Source of the DNA: Achatina immaculata
Taxonomy: Eukaryota; Mollusca; Gastropoda; Stylommatophora; Achatinidae
Assembly: GCA_009760885.1 (NCBI GenBank)
Contig: CM019718.1
Location: 27,076,133-27,140,132, forward strand
Direction: 5' to 3'
DNA: 64,000 nt
Under the pieces are notes generated by a model that was not told the DNA's origin, searched no databases, and was given only the letters and a program-made list of their open reading frames with translations. Shown here piece after piece: positions 43,019 through 53,676 of this stretch; position 1 is the stretch's first letter, and each line of letters opens with the position of its first letter. Position numbers and translations under genes: made by a program.

Positions 43019-43300
43019 GGGTGTTCAAGGTGAACTCTGTCAAGAACGATTTAATCAACGGTTCCTTCTATTTCATTATCTCTTCCTCTCTGGGCCGACC
43101 ACTAAAATGGAAGGGAAGTCCGAACTGACTCTTGCCCGGGCTTTTTGTTTTGTTTTGTTTTGTTTGTCCGGATGTAACTTTTCATACGCCCCGCCTTTCA
43201 AAAGACTCCAATCCTCTGTGGTTTCGACTTTGAAGTGAAGGCGAAGTTAACAAGCAGGATTTTTGTTTGTTTGTTTCCGTCTTGCGGGTCCATTTGCTTG
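42447..43300. other. No gene seen
   Basis: Apparently unique, with (CT)n at 42990-43017 and (TTTTG)n at 43143-43169. Confidence 0.4.
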
Positions 43301-44375
43301 CTGTCCATCATCATCATCATCATCAGGTGCCGTGCCGACTGGCGTTGGCTATTATGCTTCTCCACAGTACACTATCCTTCATGCAGGCCGTCAGCTCACT
43401 TGGCGATCTCCTCTCACACCATCCCGTCAGACTGTCCAGTATCATTTCTCTTGGTCTTCCTCTTGATCTTCTTCCTTCTATTTTTCCTGTTGTTACAATA
43501 TTTTCAATGTCCCCTCTTCTCATTGCATGTCCTATGAAAGTGCATTGTCTCTCTCTTATCTTTTTTACTGTCCATGGTATTCTCATATTCTTTTGAACAT
43601 CTCCGCTTCCTCCAGTAGATTCTGAGTGGTCTTAGTTACTTTTCCATGCCTCGCACCCATATAACAATGCAGGTTCCCATATAACAATGCAGGTTCCCAT
43701 ATAACAATGCAGGTTCCCATATAACAATGCAGGTTCCCATATAACAATGCAGGTTCCCATATAACAATGCAGGCTCCCATATAACAATGCAGGTTCCCAT
43801 ATAACAATGCAGGTTCCCATATAACAATGCAGGTTCCCATATAACAATGCAGGCTCCCATATAACAATGCAGGTTCCCATATAACAATGCAGGTTCCCAT
43901 ATAACAATGCAGGTTCCCATATAACAATGCAGGCTCCCATATAACAATGCAGGTTCCCATATAACAATGCAGGTTCCCATATAACAATGCAGGTTCCCAT
44001 ATAACAATGCAGGTTCCCATATAACAATGCAGGTTCCCATATAACAATGCAGGCTCCCATATAACAATGCAGGCTCCCATATAACAATGCAGGCTCCCAT
44101 ATAACAATGCAGGTTCCCATATAACAATGCAGGTTCCCAAATAACAATGCAGGCTCCCATATAACAATGCAGGTTCCCATATAACAATGCAGGTTCCCAT
44201 ATAACAATACAGGTTCCCATATAACAATACAGCCTCGATGTAGCACTGAATAACTCTCTTTTTTTATCTTTTGTGTTCATCGACAGAGCTTTATTGCATA
44301 GTTATGTCTTTCATATGCATACATGTTGACTTTGCCTGGGCTACTCTATTCCTTATTTCGGTTTCAGAAGAGAAC
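43301..44375 (-). pseudogene. LINE family B, copy 2, split by an internal 20-bp array
   Basis: Minus-strand order: TEIRNRVAQAKSTCMHMKDI, KKRVIQCYIEAVLLYG, then the 20-bp array (43661-44231), then LLYGCEAWK, TQNLLEEAEMFKRI, RIPWTVKKIRERQCTFIGHA, MRRGDIENIVTTGKIEGRRS, DSLTGWCERRSPSELTACMK and IIANASRHGT-stop, followed by a (TGA)n tail. Family B copies elsewhere read CYIEPILLYG once at the array position. Frameshifts and a stop are present, and the KITNEECRRRAGE segment is deleted. No catalytic core. Confidence 0.87.
43661..44231. repeat. 20-bp array born from LINE codons, about 28 copies
   Basis: The plus-strand unit is ATAACAATGCAGGTTCCCAT, with GGTTCCC/GGCTCCC variants and one CCCAAATA. On the minus strand it is GAACCTGCATTGTTATATGG, which reads EPALLYG, the family B motif (EPILLYG) at just this place. 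Both flanks continue the LINE, so the array is an in-place amplification. A 20-bp period cycles through all three frames, leaving three overlapping open frames. Confidence 0.93.
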
Positions 44376-44379
44376 TCAC

Positions 44380-44690
44380 AATCTACTGACAGCAGCGGAG
44401 ATGTGGTTCCAAAGAAGAATGATGAGAATACCACGGACAACCAAGAAGACCAATGAAGAGGTTGTAAGCGAGGCCGTGTAAAATTATGGCACAATTCAGA
44501 ACAGGACGGTCCAGATTTGCAGGACAAGTTTTGAGAAGAAAAAAACACTGCAAACGCTAGTGGCAAGGGAAAGACAAAGAAACAAGATACTTGAGGGTCC
44601 AACACGCATGTTATAGAAAGAGGAAAGGATAGATGGGTGTAGAAACCAGTGACGACCAACGTCTGATTGGCATGGACCAGAGACAGAGAG
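44380..44690 (+). pseudogene. LINE C-terminal remnant (family J)
   Basis: The plus strand reads LLTAAEMWFQRRMMRIPRTT, KKTNEEVVSEA and, in another frame, RTGRSRFAGQVLRRKKTLQT and RQRNKILEGPTRML. It ends in a (GA)n tail at 44687-44704. It starts within a few bases of the family B copy 2 boundary, in the opposite orientation. Confidence 0.75.
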
Positions 44691-44814
44691 AGAGAGAGAG
44701 AGAGGTCAACTTTATTATGGGCTTTTCCGTTTCGGTCCAGCACGACGTTGTTTATACGCGGTACATATTTCGCAGAAAAAAAGGAAATAACGAGGTTGGG
44801 GTACAGCAAAGTGA

Positions 44815-45195
44815 CAGTTACGTAGCGAAGTTTGCGCACGGTATAGTGACAGTTATGTAGCGAGATTTGCGCACAGTAAAGTGACAGTCACGTAGCGAAG
44901 TTTGCGCACAGTAAAGTCACAGAACGTAGCTAGTTTTGCGCACAGTAAAATGACAGAACGTAGTGAAGTTTGCGCACAGTAAAGTGACAGAACGTAGTAA
45001 GGTTTTGCGCACAGTAAAGTGACAGAACGTAGTAAGGTTTTGCGCACAGTAAAATGACAGAACGTAGTGAAGTTTGCGCACAGTAAAGTGACAGAACGTA
45101 GTGAAGTTTGCGCACAGTAAAGCGACAGAACGTAGTGAGGTTTGCGCACAGTAAAGTGATAAAACGTAGTGAAGTTTGCGCACAGTAAAGTAACA
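44815..45195. repeat. 34-bp minisatellite, about 11 copies
   Basis: The unit is ACAGTAAAGTGACAGAACGT followed by AGTGAAGTTTGCGC, with GAAG/AAGG and GACAG/TAACAG variants. The array ends at a C-run. Confidence 0.95.
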
Positions 45196-46227
45196 GCCCC
45201 CCCCCCCCCACCCACCTTCCCCTAAAACAAGGTTAGCCTCTCCGAGGCCCCCCTCCCCCCGAGAGACATGCACTAACGACTGGACCACCTTCTAGTTCTG
45301 CCTGCCCTACACTAAGTGTACTATGGTAACCGTGCCTGGCTAATACTACGAACCGCAAGAAAGAAAAAAAAATATGTGATCACGTGATCACGTTACAATT
45401 CTCAAAATAGAGCTCCATAGACGCCAATCTCATTAACCTTCTATCCTCATTCCTCCTAGTCTCTCCCTCCTTATTATCTTGCCAGTCACATTCTGTAACG
45501 GCTATGGCAACAGTGGAAGCATATTTCTAAAAAAAAAAACCCACCAAAAACATTACATTCCACCAAGAAACAGAAGTAAGACAACAGACAAAAACAGAAG
45601 TAAGACAACAGATCAGAAAACATGCCCCCACTGACCGAGATAAAACAGCGCATGCGCACACGCTGCTGGTTCGTATCAATTTTGCACTATTTGTTTCCTC
45701 GTCCGGCAAGGCAAGTGGGTGGGGGGGGGGGGGGGGGGGGTTACTAAAATTATCTTGTAGGAATTTCCCCCCTAAGCACTCTACATCCTTTGTTTTATAG
45801 ATAGATACAAGAAAACCTCGTTCTGGTTTATCTATTATTAGGCTGGAAATCCCCGGGCATAAATATTTTAAATACATCTCCGTCGTAAAGTAACCAGAAG
45901 ATTAGCTACTCACACACGTTACAAGATGGCGTATCCTGAGAGCGAAAATGATTATAGTCTGAGAAGATGATTCCGTCACCTGGGGCTGGGATCATCTCTT
46001 CCTCATTGTCTTAGAAGACATTATGTCTGCCATGATCCACTCTCTCTCTCTCACACACACCGTTCATTAACTTGCCAGCACCACCCCCCCCCCCCCGCCG
46101 CTTTTTCGTCAGTACAGATCGAGAATTCAAGGACTATTCCCCCTCCAACCCCACCAGCACCCCCCCCCCAATCTCCAACCACCACCACCACCTCCTTTTC
46201 AAAAAAAAATTTTTTTTTTAAATAATT
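45196..46227. other. No gene seen; C- and G-runs
   Basis: C-runs at about 45197-45209 and 46083-46096, a G-run at 45719-45740 and a T/A run at 46200-46220. Minus-strand frames here lack recognisable domains. Confidence 0.4.
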
Positions 46228-46240
46228 AACTGGAAAAGCA

Positions 46241-46545
46241 ACTGCAGCAGAAAACAGGCCAGCAACCAGTGGAAGACGACATCCTACGAAGAAGATGGGA
46301 ATGGATCGGACACACCCTACGGAAATCCACATCCAGCACTACAAGGCAAGCCCTAACATGGAACCCACAGGGTAAAAGGAGGAGAGGGAGACCAAGGAAC
46401 TCCTGGCGCCGAAGTCTGGACACGGACATCAAAATAATGAACCAGACATGGAGACAGTTGGAAAGAGTGGCCCAGGACCGAACTGCCTGGCGAGCTCTTG
46501 TTGGCGACCTATGCTCCACGAGGGGTCAGAGGCATAGATAGATAG
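46241..46545 (+). mobile_element. 5'-truncated RTE-like LINE with perfect target-site duplication
   Basis: A single open frame (to the stop at 46539-46541) reads QKTGQQPVEDDILRRRWEWI, GHTLRKS, TRQALTWNPQGKRRRGRPRN, SWRRSLDTDIK and AQDRTAWRALVGDLCSTRGQ. This is the C-terminal domain of RTE/RTE-X type LINEs, from a different family than 2174-5370. The tail is (ATAG)n. AACTGGAAAAGCA occurs at 46228-46240 and 46546-46558, a perfect 13-bp duplication. Only about 100 codons are present. Confidence 0.93.
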
Positions 46546-46664
46546 AACTGGAAAAGCAGGCTGTTTACTTACTTGGAAGTATCCATTTTGAAATAGTTAA
46601 AAATGATAAAGCTTCGTACACGAAACAAATCTTGTAGGTCACTCTTAACAGTGTATTATGGGGG

Positions 46665-47268
46665 TGAAGAGGCCTATCCGATAAGGCAATCAGCGACTCA
46701 TAGCTGATATATCAGCGTTAGGTTTAGCGACCCATAGCTGATATGCCAGCGTTAGGTTTAGCGACCCATAGCTGATATGCCAGCGTTAGGTTTAGCGACC
46801 CATAGCTGATATGCCAGCGTCAGATTTAGCGACCCATAGCTGATATGCCAGCGTCAGATTTAGCGACCCATAGCTGATACGCCAGCGTCAGGTTTAGCGA
46901 CCCATAGCTGATATGCCAGCGTTAGGTTTAGCAAACCATAGCTGATATGCCAGCGTCAGGTTTAGCAAATCATAACTGACCAAGACCCTGTCCCACCTAT
47001 TCGCTGGTAGCCCTAGGAACAGGCCTAATCTGGCTAACAGGGCAGGGATCGCCATAGTCCCCATGGTGGTGGAGTCAGCTAAAGAAGCATTGCACACTTA
47101 CCCCCCCCCCCCCGCGCTTTTTAGCTGTACTTCGGGACTGGGAAAAAGTACCCACCGTAACCCGCTCTCACGCCGATACGATGCTGTGCCTCAACACCTC
47201 TACAGCATCGGCTGCAAAGAACACCAGCTCGCAGTTACAGGGAGATAGTTCAAGTACACGTATAACAG
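46665..47268 (+). repeat. Dispersed repeat R1, copy 2, with internal expansion
   Basis: Carries the 5' part (GGCCTATCCGATAAGGCAATC) also seen at 54932, an expanded central array (46686-46975), and the 3' part from GACCAAGACCCTGTCCCACC through CTACAGCATCGGCTGC. A C-run sits at 47100-47113, where copy 5 also has one and copy 1 has none. Confidence 0.88.
46686..46975. repeat. 34-bp array within R1, about 8.5 copies
   Basis: The unit is AGCGACCCATAGCTGATATG followed by CCAGCGTTAGGTTT. R1 copy 5 (54959-55010) has the unit once plus a partial second, so the array expanded inside R1. Confidence 0.93.
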
Positions 47269-47639
47269 TGAATTCTAAACACATTAGCCTATGGTCATTT
47301 ATAATATTTTTATAATCTAGTTGCTATTAATTAATGATTTATTTATTTGTTTCTTGTATGTTTGTTGAAAAGAAAATAGTAGCACTGTCGACGTCAGTTT
47401 TCCTTGAAAGCCTTCCTCTTGTCAACAGCTATCAAGACTTTTCAACCCTTCCCAGAATCCCTCCCCCTCCCTTTTTTTTAAATTTGACGAAATTAAAGAA
47501 TGACTAAATACAAAGGTTTCTGTGCTGCACAGTCTTGTTTGTTTTTATTTTTGTTCTGTTCTGTTCTGTTTTTATTTAGAACGCTAGTGAGCTCAAAGAA
47601 AGACCTCTTTCTTTCTTTCTTTTTGTTTTCCTTTTTCTT
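47269..47639. other. No gene seen
   Basis: AT-rich unique sequence, T-rich near 47470 and 47605-47640. Confidence 0.4.
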
Positions 47640-48170
47640 TTGCCCAGTGATAATACGAGCAGTTATTATGATAATTCCCGTTATGATAATTCCAGTTACG
47701 ATAATTCCCGTTGTGATAATTTCATTTATGATAATTCCCGTTATGATAATGCCAATTATGATAATTCAGGTTTTGATAATTCCAGTTATGATAATTCCTG
47801 GTACGATAATTTCAATTATGATAATTCCCGTTAAGATAATGCCAATTATGATAATTCAGGTTTTGATAATTCCAGTTATGATAATTCCTGGTACGATAAT
47901 TTCAATTATGATAATTCCCGTTAAGATAATGCCAATTATGATAATTCAGGTTTTGATAATTCCAGTTATGATAATTCCTGGTACGATAATTTCAATTATG
48001 ATAATTCCCGTTAAGATAATGCCAATTATGATAATTCAGGTTTTGATAATTCCAGTTATGATAATTCCTGGTACGATAATTTCAATTATGATAATTCCCT
48101 TTATGATAATCCAATTATGATCATTTCCGGTATGATAATTCCAATTATGATAATTCCTATTATGATAATT
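47640..48170. repeat. 15-bp minisatellite with 90-bp higher-order units
   Basis: The base unit is TTATGATAATTCCCG and variants. Six variants in fixed order make a 90-bp unit repeated four times (ATAATTCAGG at 47761, 47851, 47941 and 48031). Both periods are multiples of three, so an Ile/Met/Pro-rich frame of 206 codons stays open across it. I do not regard that as a protein. Confidence 0.95.
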
Positions 48171-48375
48171 CCCATGTCAGAGCCGGTACAGACCTTTCCC
48201 TGAGTTTCCTGTTCGGTTGTAACGAAACAAATTGCAGGAACGGCCGAAACAGTACTTAACATCGTGTTAAGTAGTTTCTGGTTCCAGTCCGTCAAAGTGC
48301 TGTGGAGTGCTTTGACATTACAGAGATTATACTCCGGAGGAAAAGATGAAAGTGTCTGTCGATGTACTGGATGTA

Positions 48376-48540
48376 GCAGTGATGCTTACCAATAGACATA
48401 TCAAGATTATCTGTAAGCAGTGATGTGTACCATTAGACATATCAAGATTATCTGTAAGCAGTTATGTGTACCATTAGACATATCAAGATTATCTGTAAGC
48501 AGTGATGTGTACCATTAGACATATCAAGATTATCTATAAC
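48376..48540. repeat. 41-bp minisatellite, 4 copies
   Basis: The unit is CAGTGATGTGTACCATTAGA, CATATCAAGATTATCTGTAA, then G. Only single-base differences between copies. Confidence 0.95.
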
Positions 48541-48589
48541 CCACAATTTGACGGAAGAATTGGTCCGTTTATTACTCGGACTCACGTGG

Positions 48590-48880
48590 ATATGGGCGTC
48601 CGAGTAGCGAAGTGGTTAGTGCACTGTTCTCTCATGGCGAAGGTCGGGCGGTTCGAATCTGACCGGAGAAGCCTCAGTCATGCAACTTTAGAAATAGATA
48701 CCTGACTTTTTATGGGAGGGCGGCCAGGCGTGATATTGACCATATCATCCTCTAGTGTGCTGACAGGGCAAGGAAAATATGGGCACTACCACCATATCCC
48801 TATGTTCCTCTAAATCATGGCGGGGCTACATTTACCTTCGCCTAACGTGGATATCAGCCTTTGGGGGAAGTTTAAGCAGC
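48590..48880 (+). repeat. tRNA-derived SINE-like repeat
   Basis: A-box-like GTAGCGAAGTGGTTAG (48604-48619) and a B-box GGTTCGAATCT (48650-48660), with flanks GGCGTCC and GGAGAAGCC that can partly pair as an acceptor stem. This is a degenerate tRNA-like head rather than a clean tRNA gene. It resembles the tRNA-like parts at 1341 and 1768. The following 200 bp (from TATGGGAGGGCGGCCAGGCG) would be the SINE body. The exact 3' end is not clear. Confidence 0.6.
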
Positions 48881-49129
48881 GATGGGACAGGATTGGAGAA
48901 GGTGGACAAGAGACGGTTGTTTTAGGGAGTTCCTAGAGCAGCGGCCGGCAAGTGTCCCTGAATCATCCCTTTCCTCCTCCCCCCCCCCCCTTTTCGCCTT
49001 CCCCCCACCCCCAACACCCCGAATGTATTACATTATCGTCCAGAAATGATTTTCGTCATTTACGCATTATTTTAAGGAGGTGAGTGTTTAAACGTAGACA
49101 TTTTAGCAAATACCCTGGTTGTCTCCCCA

Positions 49130-49995
49130 TTAGAATCACTAACTGATAACTATAGTTACTTGGGAGGCGCTTAGAATCAATCATTGATAATTATAGTTTC
49201 TCTGGAGGGCGCATAGAATCAATAACTGATAATTATAGTTTCTTGGGAGGGCGCTTAGAATCAATAAGTGATAATTATAGTTTCTTGAGAGGGCGCTTAG
49301 AATCAATAATTGATAATTATAGTTTCTTGTGCCGGGGGGGGGGGGGGTGGCGCTTTTTAGAGTTACACAGAAGGCTCGGAGAATCACTGATTAATATTTA
49401 TAGTTATTTGTTAGGGCACTGAGAATCAATAATCAATATTTAGAGTTACTTGGGATAGTTGGAAGAATAACTGATTACACAGGAGGGCGCAGAGAATACT
49501 GAGTAATAATTAGAGTTACACAGGAGGCGCGGAGAATACTGACTAATAATTAGAGTTACATGGAAGGGCGTGGAGAATCACTGGTTAATCATTAGTGTTA
49601 TTTTGCAGAGTGCTGAGAATCAATAATTAATATTTAGAGATAGTGGGGAGAATAATTCATTAGTGATTATGCGGGATGGCGCGAAGAATGCTGTTAATAA
49701 TTAGAACTACATGGGAGGGAGCGGAGTATCAATGATTAATAATTATAGTTACTTCTGAGGGCGCTGAAAATAAATAATTAATAATTAGAGTTACATGCGA
49801 GGGCGAAGAGAATCAATGATTAATAATTAGAGTTATATGGTAGGGCCCATAGAATCAATTATTAATAATTAGAGTTAAATGGTAGGGCGCAGAGAATAAA
49901 TGATTAATAAATAGAATTATGTGGTAGGGCTCAGAGAATCAATGATTAATAATTAGATTTATGTGGTAGGGCGTAGAGAATCAATGATTAGAGTT
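49130..49995. repeat. Degenerate minisatellite, about 43-bp unit, some 19 copies
   Basis: GGGCGCTTAGAATCAATAAC, TGATAATTATAGTTTCTTGG and relatives. Later copies read TTAATAATTAGAGTTACATG. Several shortened units near 49450-49560. Confidence 0.85.
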
Positions 49996-50039
49996 ACCTG
50001 AAGCAACAGATAACCACGTTGATCTGGCGGCAGGATCAT

Positions 50040-50225
50040 TACAACCATCTGACCAGAGCTGGCCAAAACCTTATCCCATCTCTCCGCTGGTGCTCCTGGT
50101 AACAGGCTTAGCCTAACGCGGCAGGGGCCTGCCCGTGTTCATTACGGTGGTGGAGCCTGTAGAAAAGCGTGCCAGTTTTTGTGTTTCCGAAGCCGTTCTT
50201 GTGTCCCAAGACCTTTCTGCTGACA
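50040..50225 (+). repeat. R1-like repeat, diverged copy 3
   Basis: GAGCTGGCCAAAACCTTATC, CTCCGCTGGTGCTCCTGGTA, CAGGCTTAGCCTAACG and GGTGGTGGAGCCTG follow the order of R1 but differ at many positions; the 3' half is unrecognisable. Confidence 0.6.
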
Positions 50226-50242
50226 GCACCCTGCTCCCAGTT

Positions 50243-50515
50243 CTCATTCATTCATTCATTCATTCATTCATTCATTCATTCGAAACTTTGCCTCTCAAAC
50301 AACTCTCTTGAAGGCCTCTCGGTTGTAAGCAAGATGCCCTGCTCTTGATGCATCCATTCACAAGTCATCAATAACATCTTGCTGCCATCTTGGCCTCGAT
50401 CTTCCTCTCTTTCCTTTTCTCTATTATGTACCTTTCCAAGACTTATCTTCTCCAAAACTCTCATGACGTTTAACATATCCGAAAATGTTAAGTTTTCTCT
50501 GTATAATCTTTAAAC
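50243..50515 (-). pseudogene. LINE family D 3' fragment, short copy
   Basis: An (ATTC)n tail of nine units is followed on the minus strand by the D tail domain, frameshifted: LFERQSF, TTERPSRE, CEWMHQE and LEKISLGKVHNREKEREEDR. It is truncated at about 50515, shorter than the three D copies that share a 5' boundary. Confidence 0.75.
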
Positions 50516-50985
50516 TCGCAGTTCTAGGGGATTAAACAAAACACCAGTAATAATAACAATAACAATAACAGAAGCACTAGTGTTACTGAAACCTAGACAG
50601 TGCCAGGGAACCATTTCACTAAATTGTGTTTCAGTTAGTAATAATTATGTTAATTTCTTTCAGTCAAATAACATGTAGCAGGAAGTAACGAGACTTCGCT
50701 GAGGCGGGACAGTAGAAATGTGGATAAAGTTTGTAAGGCGCAGCCTCGAAAATTTCAGACGAAGCACTCGGATGAGACAGGTAGAAATTTACGGAGAGAC
50801 TGATTGAGTTTACAGGACGGGGGGGGGGGGGGGCATATTCTGCGAGAGTAGCCAAACATATGGGAAACAGAGAAAACAGCTGTGGCCAACGCCTATCTCA
50901 GCTCAGATGAAGGTACATGGGGTTGTTGTACACAAACTCCGGCTAGTCACTAGTTATTTCAATAGTATACAAAACAACTTCTGAG
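50516..50985. other. No gene seen; G-run
   Basis: A G-run of about 16 at 50819-50834; otherwise apparently unique. Confidence 0.4.
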
Positions 50986-50989
50986 ATGA

Positions 50990-51175
50990 TCGAAGAAGAA
51001 GAAGACGGAAGAGGAGGAGAAAGAGGAGGAGGAGGAGGAAAAGAAAGAGAAGAAGAAGAAGGAAAAGGAGGAGGAGTCGAGGAGGAGAAGAAGAAGTCGA
51101 GGAGGAGGATGAGTCGAAGAGGAAGAGTCGAGGAGGAGTAGGAGAAGAAGAAGAAAAAGAAGAAGAAGAAGACTG
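50990..51175. repeat. (GAA/GGA)n polypurine tract
   Basis: About 185 bp of GAA/GGA with GTCGAGGAGGA interruptions repeated four times. Confidence 0.93.
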
Positions 51176-53039
51176 AGATTAGAACGCTGGACTCTAGTTA
51201 GAAGCACAACCGTGTAGTCAGGAGGAGCTTATGCAATAACTTCGATAAGACATCTTCAGTCTACGACACCTTCAGGCTAAGACACCTCTAGCCTTTCAGC
51301 CGTGGGGCTCTGTCAAGAAATATGTTATGATATTCTCTCTAAATGTCCCGGCCACCTCTATTCTGATGCTTTTCATAATGGTTGTTATAAGAACACAGGG
51401 TGGAAAAAAAAGGAAGATGTTTAAAAGGAAGATGACAATGATGATGACGATGATAAGGAGGAGTAGGAGGAGGAGGATGAGGAAGAGGAGCAGAGGGTGG
51501 AAACTCCCAAAATCTTGCCCCGAGATTTTAAAGAGAGATAACATTACACAGTTTTTGAAGTTCAGATAGGGTGTAAAACCAATTAAGCTTTTCTCAGCGC
51601 TGTGTAACGAACTTGCGAAATGTAAAATCCCAGATCTGGGCAATCGTCACCGAAACTCTCAGGACCAATAATGTGGCATTTAATTATTTTGTCTCTTCGA
51701 ATCAGGCCAAATTGAAAAAAACACCAGGCGAACCCCTCCTTGGAGGAAAAAATTCGGTTACTTCCCCTTATTGCTAGCATCTCTCCCTGCAACGACATAC
51801 TTGTGGAAATTACATTCGACAGAGGGGGTTGATGTTATCGCCGGAGTGAGGAGATTTCCGCCAAAGCAAAGAGAGGAGGAATAAGTGATGAATAATGTGA
51901 TGTTAATTAACCGTCACTTGACACATGACCAAACGGGCTTTGTTTTTATTGGACGAAAAATAAATAGGTCAAGATGGATGCCTCCCACTTCCGTGATACA
52001 TGAAAGAATTTTCTTGTCGAACTTCTGCTATTGTTGTCGCTGATGGCAGGTTCTGAGAAACCCCAATAGTTTTTTTGTGGAGAATCTGAACAGGGCAACA
52101 AAAAAGGACGAGCTGAAAACAAATACGAGGAAAAGACAACAAATTACTCTGAAACGCATTTATTTTTAATCCCAAAATGGCTGGCGGAGTAATTGAAAAG
52201 TGCTATTGCTAAACTCACTGAACTTAGCTCCTTTATTTCCCAGCACTGGTTGAACTCTGTCAATCATATTCGCGACTGCCCTGGATAAAAGGCCTCACAA
52301 CAGACATCAAAGATGTAGTTTGTAAGTCCAAGCTCCGTGCACGTCAGATAATGAATTAAATAAATGTCCAGATTAATATAATTAGCCGTACTTGTGCAAA
52401 TGTTTGGTCAATAATTTTGAGGTACCTTTTTTTATTATTCACGCAACACTTGGGGTTTGAAAACGTAATATAACAACTGGAAAGACAAATGGAAAGAGAG
52501 GAGGGGGGATGGCAAAGGAAGAAAATCATGGACAATCTTGTGATGACACAGGGAAAAGTCAACAGCTAAACTGGTGGTAGATGTCAGGTAGTGGATCTGT
52601 GGAGAAGCAGGACGACAAAGTCTTTTGGTACGGCATCTTGTAAGAATGATAATTTGCAATTACTGGCCAGAGAATGCATAAACAGTTGGTTTTTTTTTAA
52701 TCTCGTGTTTTAAGTTGGTTTTCAGTCTTTTACAACTACTCTGATAGTTTTGTTTTTAATTTGTTTTTCTGGTTGTTGCATATTTTCCACCCAAAAGTAA
52801 CAATCCTGCTTTCTCCAAGTTCTCTTTCGTCTGTTTGTTTGTTGTCTGTAAAGCACTGCACTTTTGCCTCTATACAGCACTGCAGTAATCTTTTTTTTTT
52901 CTTCTACGCAGTGTTAAAAGCATTCTCAATTTGTTAATGTCTTCTTCATGACTTGAGTAGTTTTTGTCTTCCCATTTCTGAGCTGGTCCTGATTTAAACT
53001 GTGTATTTACCGGCTGCTGTTACTGTTATTTCAATGAAC
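51176..53039. other. No gene seen in about 1.9 kb
   Basis: The longest stretch here without obvious repeats, apart from GAT/GAG-rich sequence at 51435-51500. Frames of 60-115 codons occur on both strands, none with a domain I recognise. Codon-level conservation could not be judged. Confidence 0.35.
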
Positions 53040-53215
53040 TTCTTCTTCTTCTTCTTCTTCTTGTTCCTTCCTTGAAAGGAATGTGGTTACGCTGAGATAC
53101 AATTTACAGCTGGGCTGCTATATCTGCCCGTTTCGTCCCGACACATTCCACTTCGTGGGTTGCTTAAATTTATGACCGATTTCCTTACCGCTCCATCCGC
53201 AATAACTGACCGGAA
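53040..53215. repeat. Dispersed repeat R2, copy 2, after (CTT)n
   Basis: A (CTT)n of seven units (53041-53062) precedes CCTTGAAAGGAATGTGGTTA, CTGGGCTGCTATATCTGCCC, GTCCCGACACATTCCACTTC and ATGACCGATTTCCTTACCGC, paralleling 27610-27785. Confidence 0.6.
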
Positions 53216-53309
53216 TGTGTAGTATGTTAACGAGGGAGTGCCGCAGGCAGGTAGAATAGAATCTTAGTCAACCTTTTTTTTTTTGGTCAACCCTGTTGTA
53301 GGCAGTCAG

Positions 53310-53590
53310 AGAAGACGCCCGTTCAGCCAATCAACGACCCACAGGTAAAATGCCGGGGTCAGGGTTGGCGAACCATGTTCCACCTTTAGGTTGATAACCC
53401 CAGTGTCAGGCCTTGACTGGCCAACGGAGCATGGATCGCCATAATCCCTATGGTGGTGGAGCCTGCTGAGGAAGTATTGCACATCCCCCTGCGTTGTAGC
53501 TACACACCAGGACTGAAAAAAAAATGCCTGCCATAACAAACTCCCAGTCCGACACGATGATGTGCTTTAGCATGTTCGCCGTCTAGGTTG
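53310..53590 (+). repeat. Dispersed repeat R1, copy 4
   Basis: Contains CAACGACCCACAGGTAAAAT (the 34-bp motif once), GGCGAACCATG, GGATCGCCATAATCCCTATG, GTGGTGGAGCCTGCTGAGGA and CCGACACGATGATGTGC. More diverged than copies 1, 2 and 5, with a small rearrangement after GAACCATG. Confidence 0.8.
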
Positions 53591-53604
53591 CAGTGCACAT
53601 ACGC

Positions 53605-53605
<1 letters not shown>

Positions 53606-53643
<38 letters not shown>

Positions 53644-53650
53644 TGTGTTT
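53606..53650. repeat. (GT)n microsatellite
   Basis: About 18 GT units followed by TTGTGTGTTT. Confidence 0.95.
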
Positions 53651-53676
53651 GTCCGTGCGCACAAAGATTTTTTTTA

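Noticed and set aside
43583..44280. Three overlapping minus-strand frames of more than 200 codons (LLYGNLHCYMGTCIVIWEPA type)
   Set aside because: Products of the 20-bp array, whose period runs through all frames. The real origin is LINE B.
44231..44690. Twin-priming inversion of a single LINE
   Set aside because: The minus-strand part runs through to its own 3' end and tail, and the plus-strand part has a different tail, so two elements are more likely. It is kept only as a low-interest finding.
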